A stretch of 64,000 nt of DNA, taken from assembly GCA_036936605.1 (NCBI GenBank), contig JAUPFV010000005.1, forward strand, positions 56,812,742 to 56,876,741, in the 5' to 3' direction. This DNA is from Limnanthes douglasii subsp. nivea. Lineage: Eukaryota > Streptophyta > Magnoliopsida > Brassicales > Limnanthaceae. Numbering within the stretch: position 1 is the stretch's first letter; each line of letters begins with the position of its first letter. Positions 1 to 11,509 of this stretch are shown here, piece after piece. The notes beneath the pieces were generated by a model. That model did not search any database. It was not told the DNA's origin and saw only the letters and a program-made list of their open reading frames with translations. The position numbers and the translations under genes are program-made.

Positions 1-911
1 GGTAACTCGTCTACATATTTTCTTTAATGTAACATATGGTAATTGACACTATGGATCACATATTTCAGGCAAATAAAACACAAGTGCTCGGGAAGGACGA
101 TTGGCCTGAATGACAATTCCTTGAAGAAATACAATGTGAAGTACATGAGAATGAGGTGACTTTCCCTAATTGGGAGTTAAATACTGCAATAAATCAACTA
201 ATTGACGTAGCTGAATACCACAAAGTGTGTAAGATACAAATGGTAGAAAAGTATGAAATTTCAGAAGTCTAGTTTTTACCAGAACTGCATGAACCCTATT
301 GAATGAATGTTTGTGTAAGTGACCTGATGGCGCTACCGGATGAATTAGACCTAGACTTTAAGGTACAATATATAATATTTTACCTATTTTATAATGTTGT
401 TGGGTGTTGTCACTAGAATTACATGTGCCACTTGTTATTTGTTAGATTATTGACGCTTTGATTCATAATATGATTAAAGAATCAAATTGGGAAGTACCAA
501 AAATAGGTTTTAATGGAAAATACTCAGACAGATGCCACATGTTGGAACTGTCTGCTCATGCAATTGTAACTATGCTTAAAGTTATGTATTTTTTAACAAA
601 TAAAAAATATTTGTAATCATTTGTCTTAATGCAGACTTCATTGGTCAAGAAGAAATATCTAATAAGAATGGGTGACAACATATTTCTCAATAAGACTAAC
701 GACATTTATTATGCATTGGTTCCAAGTTGCGCCATATCAAAAAAATATAATGAACTATTGGAAATTAGTTATTATTTACGTTGAAATAGAAGTGGCAAGA
801 AACTATAACTCATCACTGTTTCTTGTTACTAAACGCACACAAGATAAAACAACAAAAATGGTTGAGCCACTGCTAAGTATTTTCAAGTATCACATGTTAT
901 ATTCTCATTAG
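1..911 (+). pseudogene. Unassigned decayed coding-like segment
   Basis: Short open stretches (about 60-360, 446-600 and 672-911) separated by AT-rich, intron-like sequence. The last one encodes a 79-residue open frame with a PY followed by an aromatic/hydrophobic block (NYWKLVIIYV, about residues 26-37), which faintly recalls the HW-centred core of Ulp1-type cysteine proteases carried by some plant transposons, but the histidine is absent and no second catalytic motif is seen. I do not recognise the gene. It could be the 3' part of a decayed transposon gene or chance open frame. Confidence 0.2.
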
Positions 912-1700
912 TACCGTATGTTTTCCACTCAGTAGAATCACATGTTTTTTGTAGTAGAATCTCATGGTACTAATGTAGTAGTCTCGCATGTTTATTTAAA
1001 CTAAAATCGCATGTTTGGTTTCCAATGTCTCGTACGCTCAATTAAAATAAAAATAAAAACTTGTTTTGTTGATCGCATATAAGCTTTTAACAGATGTCGC
1101 ACCTTATTAACATATGGTGTATCTTAAAAAAAATTAATACGTTGTAGTAAGAAGGAAACTAAGGTAAAAAATCAAAGAAATAACCCACAATAAAATCATG
1201 GAAACCTAAAACTGTAGCATTTTTATTTGCGAATATGCCAAAAACTTTATAGATTATGGATTTGTTTCAAATGAATACATTGAATATATGTGTCAGTTGA
1301 GGAGAGCATATATGTTTTATCATTTCTTTAATGATTAAAACACTAACGTTCATTAGTAGCTCTCTTGATAGATTATTTTGTGATGTTATATAATATTTGT
1401 TACTGCTCTTTCTAGTTGTGTATAGTCGAAACGCAGTAGTCTCGCATATTTATGTACAACGAATATCGCATGTTTAGTTGTACTAGTGTTGCATATTATT
1501 ATTTTCTGATGTGGCATATTTGATTATGGTAGTCTCACGTGTTTTTTTTTGCTTTTAAATTAAAAACTATATATCGGATCACATGTTTAATACAATGTAG
1601 CCTAGGATCTTCATCATCCCGACTTACCTTACCTAGTTTTTAAGTAAAAAATATTATAGTCTCGCATTTAATAATTATAAATTAACATCTTCCAACCAAT
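912..1700. repeat. Scattered short repeat, consensus near TCGCATGTTT
   Basis: Variants of TAGTCTCGCATGTTTA recur at irregular spacing: around 940, 960, 985, 1010, 1065, 1090, 1437, 1470, 1495, 1512, 1533, 1575 and 1655. Examples are AGTCTCGCATGTTT, AAATCGCATGTTT, AGTCTCGCATATTT and GATGTGGCATATTT. No coding potential overlaps them. They look like a decayed minisatellite or a clustered motif; function unknown. Confidence 0.45.
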
Positions 1701-4700
1701 TTAGTCTTATCAGTATGAAACTTGTTAACATTGTTACCATTTTAATCGGAGAACTTATTGTTTGATTTGCCAATAGTAGATTACCAATGACTACTATATC
1801 AATAACTACACAACGGGTATCGAGAATGGTTTAGTTATCCCCCAAAAATTATGGTTTTCATTAATTAGTTTTCCTATAAATCTAGTTTACAACATCCTTA
1901 GGGTTTTATACAGAAAATTACTAACAAAACTCTAACAAAGTAAGTAGTCTAGCTGTAAATTTGCTAGTTACCAATCATTTTTGAGATAAAATTAAAGTAT
2001 TGTAGGAGATTTCCGTAGAAACTAAAATTAATTCCTTATGAAAGAATTGTACTCTAATGATTTTTTGGATATAAAAAATTTCATGGCATTGGAATTTATA
2101 AAGTTCATTTGTCTTTAAATGGTATGATTTACTTAAACATTATACACTTCCATCTTTGTCTGTCAAGAATAGGCTATGTATTGATCATATCAAAAATAAC
2201 AAAGTCGATAATTGTGTTGCAAATGAGTAGATAGATAATTATAAAGTTATTGTTCTTTACTATTACGCTATTAATACTTATATTGATTATACATTGAATC
2301 ATGAAATAATATTCAAATGTGTAATATAGACTACAGAGATAAGCTCAATAGTATGTATATATAAATGAAAGTTTTAGAAGCTCAATTTATCAAGTCATGG
2401 TTTGCTTTATGGTTTACTTCCCAAATTGACAAAAGGTCTTCTAATTCATATGCAAGATTTATTGATTAGTTCGATTATTTAGAATACAAAATGGATCAAA
2501 GGTAAATATAAAATTCTCTACTTGAAACATATTAAATAATATTATAGTTTATTATTCATTGTAATTCTAGAACATGAAGATAAATCAGGCCGAATTTCGA
2601 CTGATGCTAGACGACTTAAGTTTTATATTTACTTATATGTTAGGGATGTTAATTAGTACATATAGGTTTTATGGGATTGTCCCATCAAAGTTTCGGGTTA
2701 TGATGTTTCTTCAAATCATACTACATGCTTAATAAAGGTGAGATGAAATTCGTTGTTGGCTAGTTTTGTTTATTTTAGATGTGGTAGATATTTAAGAAAA
2801 TTTTTATGGTGTGAGCTTTTTCATATAGGTGAAAATATTATGGTGCTTTCGTTGGTTGGGGGATGTTTCAGTGTTATTTCCAAACCGATGAGAAAAAAGG
2901 AAATTGTTGAATTTTGATTAGTGAGGTTGATGATTTTGTTGAATTTCATGTTACATTCTAGCATACTTGATGCGTATGTCACTAGCATGCAGTTTACATA
3001 ATATGATAACCGCTTAGAGGAAGCTCATTCTTATTATAGATTTGATAAAGTGTTGTTGACTTCTACACGGCCTGCTTCAATACCTAATTTCACGTCTCTT
3101 GTTTGTATAGAAGAAAATTTGGTCATACTCTGTTATTGGTTATATACACTCATATTATTAAAAAGTGTTCTCATTTCACTTTTGTGTGTACGTGGCGTGA
3201 GAATAAATATGTATATGTACGATAAAATTTACTTGGATCAACCTTGTTTTGAGTCTCGTATATTTTTTTTGCATATCGAACTCAAAAGGCTCGATAGATG
3301 TTTGAATATTTGTAATTAAAATGTTTTTAGGAATTCTTTTAACATTTGGATGATGTTGAATTGAAAATCAATACCGTCGAAGAGCATGAGGATGTGTTTC
3401 AACAAAACTGGTATACATACTGGAATATTTTCAACAAATTACATGAGCTCCCTTATGTTTATAGGTCGGGGTTAAAATCTCTTTATTTCAACATTTTGAT
3501 AAACACAGTATAGCTCTCTCGGAAAGTTAGGTTCCTCAGATGATTTCTCTCGCCGGTAAAGTTATTTTTAATTTTTTTGTCTTGTCCTTAATTTCTATTC
3601 ACTTTTGGCTCTTCATATGCTAAAAGAGGCTTTTAGAACACTTAAAAAGATCATGAGAATTTTTATATAAATATCTAGTAATAAATGTCATAATTGGATA
3701 TCATGGATCACAATGACAAATCCTATAAAATAAGTTGGACTTTATATTAGTTCTTTGTTTTACACAATGAATATTTTCATTGTAAGGTGCCTTCAACATT
3801 TTCAAAAAGTTGATGTCTATATGTTGAACAACAATTTTAATATGTGAGATTTGGTACCATATTCTAGCGTATCCAATACTACCAAATAATATTTAATAAT
3901 TTTGATAAAATATAAGAGTTTTCGTTTTGCGCTTGAGTAAATATGCGACTCCTTTCTGGCATTCTGGACTGTTTTATGGTAAATTACAATATGAGAAGGA
4001 TAATATTTTCCATGATTCTTTAGTAAAATATATTTTGAATGACCCTTCTACATTACATCAAGCTTTATTACATATTCCAAGACATTTACATCATTAAGTT
4101 TATAATTATTAATCTTGACTCTATCCGGATAGAGACAATACACTCATATAGACTTTAGATTCTCATGAGAGGTTTTCTACGTCTTCAATTATGGATAAAA
4201 TTTGAAATTTGAGAATTTTCTTGAATTATAGTAGAATATTAAAACCTATTATTCTTCTTAAAGTTATTTTTTTATTTCGAAGTCGCTTTAACTCAAACTC
4301 ATTCTAGGTAATAAAATTATTCATCTTAGCATTCCATTTGCATCGAAATGTGTACCTTATAAAATTTGTAACATGAGACTTTAAACCTTCTTGCTTTACA
4401 TGGTGACTTTGTAAATATTTATGAGATTACTTTTCTTATTAGTTACAACGTCGGACGTTTTTTTTTTGTTTTACAATTATTCTGATTTTATTGCGATATA
4501 AACAAAAGTCAACGACATCTTTCTTTTATCACGCGTTCGGTCCCGAGAGTCATTTATAGTATGTTGGAGAATGAATAAATTAGTAACAAAATAATATAAT
4601 AAAACATTTGTCAAGTCAGTATGTGATAAATTTAATACGAACGATGTTGATCGGCATATGATGTGGAACAAATGTGATTGATTCTTCTAATTTGCATTAC

Positions 4701-4904
4701 CATAGAATTTTGTGCTCCCTTAATCAACCAGTAGTTAACAACAAAATAACATGGATAATAAGGGTGATAATTAAACCTCTGGAAACAAATTTGAAATTTA
4801 ATTTTGATAGTTCTTACAACAATGAAAATTAGCATTGGAAGTATTATGTATGATGCAAATGAGAATATGGTTGCTGCTTTTACTTCATTTATATAAAATA
4901 GATT
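1701..4904. other. AT-rich stretch with no recognisable gene
   Basis: Only short open frames interrupted by many stops on both strands (the longest are an 89-residue frame at 3050-3319 and a 64-residue frame near 4477-4671). None carries a motif I recognise. It is probably old decayed repeat sequence. The right edge is set by the start of homology to the gypsy copies. Confidence 0.5.
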
Positions 4905-5628
4905 TATTTTATAGAGAAGTTTCCTTGTCATCAGAAAACCACGTGCCTTGTGTTTAATCTTCCTTGTCATATCTTTGTCTGAATGCAAAATCCCATCAGA
5001 ATTATATTGAAGAATGGTATATCTATAGTCTTTAGGCTGAATCACATGTATGCGCATACTTTTCCCATCTTCTTTGTTTTGACCTGGCTGTATGGACGAG
5101 CATTCTTGTATGTGAATCCAAGGGTATGACTCCCAATATGCTATAGTTTCTAAGAGTCTGCCAATGTATTCTCCGATCTGGGAATATGCTCATAATAAAC
5201 ACTTTTGAAGTCTGGTGCCACTTGTTTCAAGACGAGTAAGTATTTGATCAGTTGCTCTTTCTTGGCCTCAGACTGACCTTGAGCGTGATGGATGAGCAGT
5301 TGAGAGTCACTCATTAACCGAACTCTCTTAGCCCCACGCATGAAAGCCAATTTAAGATCAGTTATAGCTGCTTCATATTCGGACTCATACAGAGAGGTTA
5401 GGAAAATTCCAGCTCCACAAGCCATTGTGCTCGAATCACCATCAGTTCGGACCACCCACTATTTCTTGGTTTTATCTCCTAAAGTTTGTTTGGAGTTCTT
5501 GTCCGTATGGAATTTTACCCCTATTGTGTCGTTCGGGGGGAAAAATCGATATCATAATCGCCCAATTCTACCGACCACTTGGTCATCCTGCTTGATATAT
5601 CTGCCCTTTGAAGAACATTCAATTTGGT
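4905..5628 (-). pseudogene. Tat gypsy unit A: second RNase H domain, truncated
   Basis: Minus-strand remnant of the archaeal-type (second) RNase H of a Tat-lineage Ty3/gypsy polyprotein. Visible pieces are the RTDG start (near 5450), the SEYEAAI block, LMSDSQLLIHHAQGQ and YEHIPRSENTLADS (to 5150), then the RNH-integrase linker (QPKDYRY, DGILHSDK) down to about 4905 where homology stops. Relative to unit B it lacks about 20 codons around the GDKMYQAICF segment. It is joined at its upstream side (5619/5620) directly to LTR/primer-site sequence, so gag, protease, RT and the first RNase H are missing. Integrase is absent through truncation. Not functional. Confidence 0.8.
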
Positions 5629-5991
5629 TTGGTTTATTTTAGGATGGGGGTAGTTTGTTAAAATGTTTTGGTAAGTTTGAGGTATTTTGTGTTTAGTGTG
5701 AGGAGTAGTGAGATAATTAAGCAGCCTGCTTGTATTAAATGTTGATCACCCTCATTAATGAGAGTGGTTGGGGTATTTATACTTTTAATTAATAACCTAT
5801 GGGCTTACCGGGTCAAGTTGAGAAACCGGGTCGATTTTAAGGACCCATTAGTTTTTAAGCAGAGTAGCAAATAGCTTAGTCATAAGGTGTTCACATTTGT
5901 CATGTTCGCATTTTATACTGGAGTGATATTATCTGAATTACCCATGTCCGGTTTCTGTGGTGGGTTGTGTTTATAATATCTGAACTCATCA
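5629..5991 (-). repeat. Gypsy LTR shared by units A and B
   Basis: Read on the minus strand it starts TGATGAGTTC at 5991, has a TATAAATA box (5774-5781) and ends beside AACCAAATTG at about 5629. It matches the LTRs at 9844-10208 and 38333-38707 and, more weakly, 21858-22262. It serves as 3' LTR of unit B and 5' LTR of unit A, the usual result of unequal recombination between LTRs. Exact 3' edge is uncertain by a few bases. Confidence 0.75.
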
Positions 5992-6334
5992 GTAGCCTGT
6001 TTTTCTAAGCCTTTCAAAATATCTTTGGAAGGGTTAAAAAATTTACCAAGTCAAAGTCACCATCAATTTCATATGATCTGCTTATGTTGTCACCAACCCA
6101 GTTCGAATTTTGTCAGGACTGGTTTTTCTTCCTAGAATTCTAAGAGTTTCTTCTTTGATCGTGGGACACGTGTCTGTATTTGGTTCGACCTACCAGTCAT
6201 TATTTTTCCTAGACCGGCGCACCCACTAAGTCTAGAAAGTTACCTAGGCTTTGATTTTTCACACGTTTGCGCAGTCCTTAATCATTATAAAAAAACCCTT
6301 TCAACTTCTCCTTGGTAACTATTGCTTTTTACTG

Positions 6335-6345
6335 TTATATATATA
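6335..6345 (+). promoter_or_regulatory. TATA-type promoter candidate of the antisense ORF, unit B
   Basis: A TATATATA run followed about 25 bases later by TTCCATTGTCTTCCACACTC. The same arrangement, with the same downstream sequence, lies upstream of the antisense ORF of element E2 (29260-29280). The 320 bases before it (5992-6311) are element 3' sequence between the antisense ORF and the LTR, without open frames. Confidence 0.45.
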
Positions 6346-6424
6346 CACCTTTTTACTATTCCATTGTCTTCCACACTCAAAGCTTTTGTAGAGAGAAATT
6401 CATCTTTAACTTCAAATTATTCTT

Positions 6425-7330
6425 GAGAGATTTTATGTTCACAGCCATAAACGCTTTAGGTAAGGATACCTATTACTCCAGAGACCCCTATGGATTGCAA
6501 ACTAAATGAGCTGGTAGTGTTTACCGAAATGCTAAACTGGGGACTCTGGTTCCCTTTAGACCCAGAGATTGTTAAATATTTTCATTTGGTCAAGCTCTGC
6601 CCTATCCAGTTAAGCCCCAATGCTTGGTGCTTACTACTTGCCTGTATCATGGCATCCATATTGTCAAATATTCCTCTTCCGATGGAGCAGTTTGCTGCTG
6701 TAGCAAGCTTGTGCAAAAACCATCAGATTTCATTCTACCATCACAACATGGGGAATGACTTTAAGGTTGTTGACGACTTGTTGGAGTCTAAAAAGAATTG
6801 GAGGACACAATTCCTGTTTGTTAGTGGAACATGGGAAAATGGCAGGAAGCTTAAGGCCAACACCAACCCTAACTTGTTGACTAGTATGTGGAAAAACACA
6901 GGTGACTTTCTTTCTTTTCCTTGTCCTATAAATTCATCTTCTTACACTATAAGCTTCCTTATCGTGATTAGTTTGTTACTTCTCTCTAGTTTTACCAAAG
7001 GAGTTCACCGGCCACTTGGAGGAATGGTAGGAAAAAGACTAATGATAGTGCCATTCAGATGATGACCAGTGAAAAAAAACTAAGCTAGAAGGCACTATTC
7101 TCAAGGCAGATATTGAGAAGTATGCCAATGGAGTAATAGACTCCTTAGAAAAACGAGACGACGGGGTTAAGTCTGACATGGTTTTGTTGTTCCATGAGAC
7201 CTTTCCTAAGAGGACCATTGGTCCCGTATGGAAATACGTTGATAACGAAGACATCCTATTTCATACTATATCAGATGGCAACAAGCACAACTACTCCATT
7301 GGAATAGATTCCACAACTGATGATGAATAA
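6425..7330 (+). pseudogene. Antisense ORF of Tat gypsy unit B (putative gypsy-type transposon domain)
   Basis: Plus-strand gene lying opposite to the retrotransposon's own genes, between integrase and 3' LTR. The core (about 6490-6890) reads MDCKLNELVVF, FPLDPEIVKYFHLVKL, LSPNAWCLL, LPMEQFA and LCKNHQISFYHHNMGNDF, which matches in style the PF04195 'putative gypsy type transposon' family. The N-terminal part present in E2 has been deleted (junction near 6470), and the segment after the intron is also shortened. A conserved intron is likely: donor AACACAG/GTGACT at about 6901, acceptor CCAAAG/GAGTTC at about 7001. The C-terminal block (KSDMVLLFHETFPK, about 7175-7215) is kept. Function is unknown; similar additional ORFs are known from Tat-group elements. 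Confidence 0.7.
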
Positions 7331-7451
7331 GGAACAGGTTAGAGTTCGAGTGCCGACCTCAAAAGCCCTTAAAAAGGTGATGGTGGTGGTGAAGGAACGT
7401 CCGAAGGAAACAAGCCCTAAGGTTTTACCATGTATTATTTTTTATTTTTGT

Positions 7452-7597
7452 GAACAATCAAAGTCCTTGGATGGCCAAGGCACATTTTTTATTACTATTC
7501 GGTTGAAGTCCGAATAAGTCTTTTGAACACCCAAAGTCCTTGGATAGCCAAAACATGTTTTTTATTACTGTTCGGTTAAAGTCCGAACATGTTTAAT
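7452..7597. repeat. Two tandem 73-base units, each with a hairpin, 3' of the antisense ORF
   Basis: Units begin GAAC at 7452 and 7525 and share CAAAGTCCTTGGATRGCCAA. Each ends in an inverted repeat: ATTCGG-TTGAAGT-CCGAAT (7497-7515) and TGTTCGG-TTAAAGT-CCGAACA (7569-7589). Element E1 has two such units (about 28312-28440) and E2 one degenerate unit. The rest of 7331-7956 is non-coding spacer between the converging antisense ORF and integrase. Confidence 0.7.
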
Positions 7598-7956
7598 TTA
7601 TCAAACTTTCTTTTTGTTTAATACATTTCCTTAAACGTTTTCATTGCTTATGTTAAAGTAGCCCATAACATTTCAAAAGTATTAAGTGAGAGTGTTTAAT
7701 ATCTCTAATGACATGTATTTAATAGTCATCACCAACCATCAAGTCTATATGATCCACTAAAGACCCAAGGTATTGAACAAGTGATTTATACTTGAATTTA
7801 ATTGCAGTAAAATCACTCCGAATTTTTTAAAAAGGCATCATATATGATCAAAGACCGGACACATCATTAAAACCTCCCCGCACCACTAGGGTAGGAAAAA
7901 GTATGCCCACTAATATTTACATTGGTATTTAACAAGTAAATATTTACACAAAAGCT

Positions 7957-8913
7957 TTACTCTAAATATAACCTAAGATGTTCAATATTCCATGGGTGCT
8001 TCAAAATTCTCCCTTCTTTTTCTTGAAGTCTATATGTCCCAGGTTTGAGCTTTTCACAGACCTCATAGGGGCCTTCCCAGTTTGGATCCAACTTACCAAA
8101 CTGCTTCTCCTTGGTATGTAAGAAAACTTTTCTTAATACCTTATCTTTTGGTTGAAAATTTATTCTCTTGACCTTGGAGGCAAATCTGCTCCTCATCAAA
8201 CCTTGGTAGTGAGATGTTCTTAAATGCGCTTTAACCCTTCTTTCTTCCATTAAGTCCAACTGATTCCTAGTTGCTATCTCATTAGCTTGTTCGGAATAGT
8301 TATGGACTCTATACGATGGTAAGGTAGCTTTTATGGGGTTAATTGCATACATCCCATATACCAAGGAAAAAGGAGACTCTTGTGTAGCAGCCCGAGGAGT
8401 AGTTTGGTAGGCCCATAATACTTCTTGTAAATAGCTTGGCCACTTTTCCACAACACCTTCTAAATTATTCTTTAATCCAGACAAAATGGTAATGTTGGCA
8501 ACTTCAACCTGGCCATTTGCTTGTGGATAGAAAGAAGAAGAAAAACAATGTTGAATACCTCTTGAAGCACAAAAATTCTCCATATCTTTGTTATCGAATT
8601 GTGGCCCATTGTCTGTAGTAATCTTTTGAGGGACCCCAAATCTGCAGCATATGTTGTATAAGATAAACTTAATGACAACCTTTGATATGGTCCCTGCAAA
8701 GGGGACTGCTTCTATCCATTTTGAGAAGTAATCAATAGATATTATAATTGTTCGGCACCCACCGGACGCGAGAGGTCCAACAAAGTCCATTCCCCACCTG
8801 GAAAAAGGTATTGGCTCAGAAATGGACTCTATAAATACTGTTGGCACATGAATTTCATTGCCATACCTTTGACATGGATCACGTTTCTTTACCATTTCTT
8901 TAGCATCTGCCAT
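7957..8913 (-). CDS. Integrase of Tat gypsy unit B (open 318-codon frame)
   Basis: C-terminal part of a Ty3/gypsy polyprotein that inserts the cDNA into the host chromosome. Order of motifs: end of the zinc finger (CQRY, the first Cys of its CxxC is Arg here), catalytic Asp in GMDFVGPL, second Asp in TTDNGPQF, catalytic Glu in NGQVEVAN, then the C-terminal NWEGPYEV...GTYRLQ region and the terminal HPWNIEHLRLYLE. The DDE triad is intact and the frame is open, unlike most gypsy coding in the window. The PM pair in the GPLPMASGG segment of the other copies is missing. Upstream sequence (8914-9087) has stops and a frame break between RNase H and integrase, so it cannot be made from one uninterrupted polyprotein. 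Confidence 0.85.
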   Translation of the reverse strand: MADAKEMVKKRDPCQRYGNEIHVPTVFIESISEPIPFSRWGMDFVGPLASGGCRTIIISIDYFSKWIEAVPFAGTISKVVIKFILYNICCRFGVPQKITTDNGPQFDNKDMENFCASRGIQHCFSSSFYPQANGQVEVANITILSGLKNNLEGVVEKWPSYLQEVLWAYQTTPRAATQESPFSLVYGMYAINPIKATLPSYRVHNYSEQANEIATRNQLDLMEERRVKAHLRTSHYQGLMRSRFASKVKRINFQPKDKVLRKVFLHTKEKQFGKLDPNWEGPYEVCEKLKPGTYRLQEKEGRILKHPWNIEHLRLYLE

Positions 8914-9087
8914 TATGGATGAACAATAGTATTCAGCTAATAAGACTCTTCAGGTTAGCACTATGTACCCACAATGTGTTGAGCCTTCCTCATCGTGTAG
9001 TTCGGACAAAATGACTTGAGATTATTCAACCCCCAAATAACGTAAGAGAAGTCTACTGAAATATTTTTTTATAGAGAAATCCCCTTA

Positions 9088-9836
9088 TCATAAAAAACCA
9101 CGTGTCTTGTGTTTAATCTTCCTTGCCATAGCTTTGTCCGAAGTCAAAACCCCGTCAGAAATATATTGAAGAAGGATATATCTCCAGTCTTTAGGCTGAA
9201 TCACATGTATGTTCATACTTTCCCCATTTTCTTTATTTTGACCTGGTTGTATGGACGAGCATACATGTATGTGAATCCAAGGGTAGGACTCAAAATATGA
9301 TATAGTTGCTAAAGAGTCTGCCAGTGTATTCTCTGATCTGGGAATATGCTCATAACAAAGACTTTTGAAGTCTGCTGCCACTTCTTTCAAGACAAGTAAG
9401 TATTTGATCACTAGCTCCTTCTTGGCCTCGGAATGAACTTGAGTGTGATGGATGAGCAGCTGAGAGTCACTCATTAACCGAAATCGTTTAGCCCCACACA
9501 GGAAAGCCAATTTAAGACCATCTATAGCTGCTTCATATTCGGACTCATTGTTAGAGGCCCTAAATTTAAAACATATAGCCTGGTACATCTTATCACCATC
9601 CGGAGAGTTTAGACAAATTCCAGGTCCACAACCCATTATGCTCGAACCACCCATTATTTCTTGGTTTTATCTCCTGAAGTTTATTTGGAGTTCCTGTTCG
9701 TATGGAATTCTACCAGGAAATCAGCCACTCATTGAGCTTTGATGGCTGTTCGGGGGGCAAAATAGATATCATAATCGCCCAATTCTACCGACCATTTGGT
9801 CATCCTGATTGATATATCTACCTTCTGAAGAAAATT
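9088..9836 (-). pseudogene. Second (archaeal-type) RNase H of Tat gypsy unit B
   Basis: Minus-strand RNase H with ASNNESEYEAAIDGL, LMSDSQLLIHH and YEHIPRSENTLADSLATI, followed by the linker to integrase (QPKDWRY, DGVLTSDKA). The first catalytic Asp region (RTDG in other copies) is altered. Before it, the end of the first RNase H (RMTKWSVELGDYDIYFAPRT, about 9740-9820) survives, then homology switches abruptly at 9836/9837 to LTR/primer-site sequence. A stop at 9088 separates it from the integrase. Non-functional by itself. Confidence 0.8.
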
Positions 9837-9843
9837 CAATTTG

Positions 9844-10208
9844 GTTTGGTTTATTTTGGGTTGGGGGTAATTTGGTAAAGTGTTTTGGTAAGTTTGAGGT
9901 ATTTTATGTTTAGTGTGAGGAGTAGTAAGATAATTAAGCACCATGCTTGTATTAAATGTTGATCACCCTCACTAATGAGACTGGTTGGGGTATTTATACT
10001 TTTAATTAATAACCCATGGGCTTACCGGGTCAAGTTGAGAAACTGAATCGAGTTTAAGGACCCATTAGTTTTTAAGCAGATTAGCAAATAGCTTAGTCAC
10101 AAGGTGTTCACATGTGTCTTGTTCGGATTTTATAGTGGAGTGATATTGTCCAAATTACCCCTGTCCGGTTTCTCTGGTGGGTTGTGTCTGTAATATCCAA
10201 ACTCATCA
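9844..10208 (-). repeat. 5' LTR of Tat gypsy unit B
   Basis: Minus strand: starts TGATGAGTTTGG at 10208, TATAAATA at 9991-9998, ends near 9844. Closely similar to 5629-5991. Between it and the RNase H no gag, protease or RT sequence remains. Confidence 0.75.
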
Positions 10209-11087
10209 AGCACAACGTTGGTCATGGAAAAGTATGCAAAGCAACCTGGGGGAAACTTTCAAGAGTAATGCCCCGCAATAAGCATGAGACTGATCGCAAT
10301 AAAATTCATGCTTGTTGCGATTATACCTAGTCTGGTGGCGACCAACCTAAAAAAACTTTTATTCATATAATTTTTTTAATAATACGAGGCTTGTCATGAC
10401 AAAAAAGGTTGTCCACGTCAAAGATGGAACATGTATGTTGCTTTGATAAATAGATTTTCCAAAAAGGTACCACTCGAAGAAGTGTGATTTTATCTATGGT
10501 GTTTTTACTGATAATAAACTTTGGAACCGTTTGATAATCTCTATAAATAAGTATTCCTTTCAAGAAGAAAACACATTCTTGTCAAAGCTTCCAAAACCTC
10601 TTTTACGTGAAATCTCTCTCAAATATTTAAAAATTGTTAAACTTGATTCAGATTTTATACTTTCTTGTAATATGATCTAAAAACTTTTTATATCCCAGAA
10701 AAACTTCATAAAGAGATCAAAGCAATAGAGAAGATATGAATAATTTATTTTGGAAAACGTAGTTCTACGTATCTCAAGATTTATCATAATTTTTGGTAAC
10801 TTTTTGGCGAATCTTCAATGAACATTGTCCTGATCAAATTTTGTAAGTTATTGTTCTCGATCTCCAACATTATATCCTTATTTTACATATATTTTTTTTA
10901 TTTTTCAGACTCTAAATGTAATTCGATTTTTCTACTAAAAGAAAAAATAATGAAAAAACATAAAGTTCGGCTCTACAAGCAAGCATGTTACCTCATTATT
11001 CTCCTCATCATCCAAATCTTAGATACATACAGTATAAGATTCAGTAGTCTCAGCTTATAATAATAGGTTGATCCATTGAGCCTTACC
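10209..11087. other. No gene; possible old LTR end with primer site near 10803
   Basis: No supported coding region. A segment with TCTATAAATAAG (about 10540) followed about 260 bases later by TTTTTGGCGAATCTTC (10801) resembles an LTR R-U5 end followed by a TTGGCG-type primer-binding site of a gypsy element, but there is no second LTR or gag to confirm it. An 80-codon open frame (10818-11060) is low-complexity and hydrophobic and is not called. Confidence 0.25.
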
Positions 11088-11495
11088 TGTGAGATTATTG
11101 AGTAAATGAAACAACAAATTAATGGTTGAGAAGGTTTTAGGTAGAGGAAATAAAGAAGAATAAATTGGAAATTTCATAAAAGATTAGCTCGTGTAGGAGT
11201 TAGCTCACGATTGGTTCTCTTTATAACCATAAATTACTTATAAGTGATTTATTTTCTCTAAAGATTCGTGGGCGGCGTCTTTTGGTCTTAAGTTTTAAAT
11301 TTAAAGAGATAAGAAATAAATATTGTTGACTATCCATAGTCAATTAGTTTTACATTCACGTAGTTATAAAAAAAGTTGATTACACATAAATAATTAGACA
11401 TGCGCCAACATAAGAGCCATACATGTCAAGAATCAATTAAGCTAATAAAAGAAATATAGGAAATTCTTTAAAAATTTAAATTTTCTAAGCTTAAC
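11088..11495 (+). repeat. 5' LTR of the split copia element
   Basis: Starts TGTGAGATTATT and ends CTTAAC two bases before the primer site. Its partner is at 61114-61517 (404 bases), with the same start and end but many differences, so the insertion is old. No convincing 5-bp target duplication is left (TTACC on the left, TTTAG on the right). Confidence 0.75.
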
Positions 11496-11496
11496 T

Positions 11497-11508
11497 TGGT
11501 ATCAAAGC
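11497..11508 (+). other. Copia primer-binding site
   Basis: TGGTATCAAAGC, complementary in type to the 3' end of plant initiator methionine tRNA, immediately after the LTR and just before the gag start at 11510. Confidence 0.85.
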
Positions 11509-11509
11509 A

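Noticed and set aside
672..911. Ulp1-type protease of a Mutator-like element
   Set aside because: Only a PY...W-hydrophobic pattern; no catalytic His, Asp or Cys motif could be placed.
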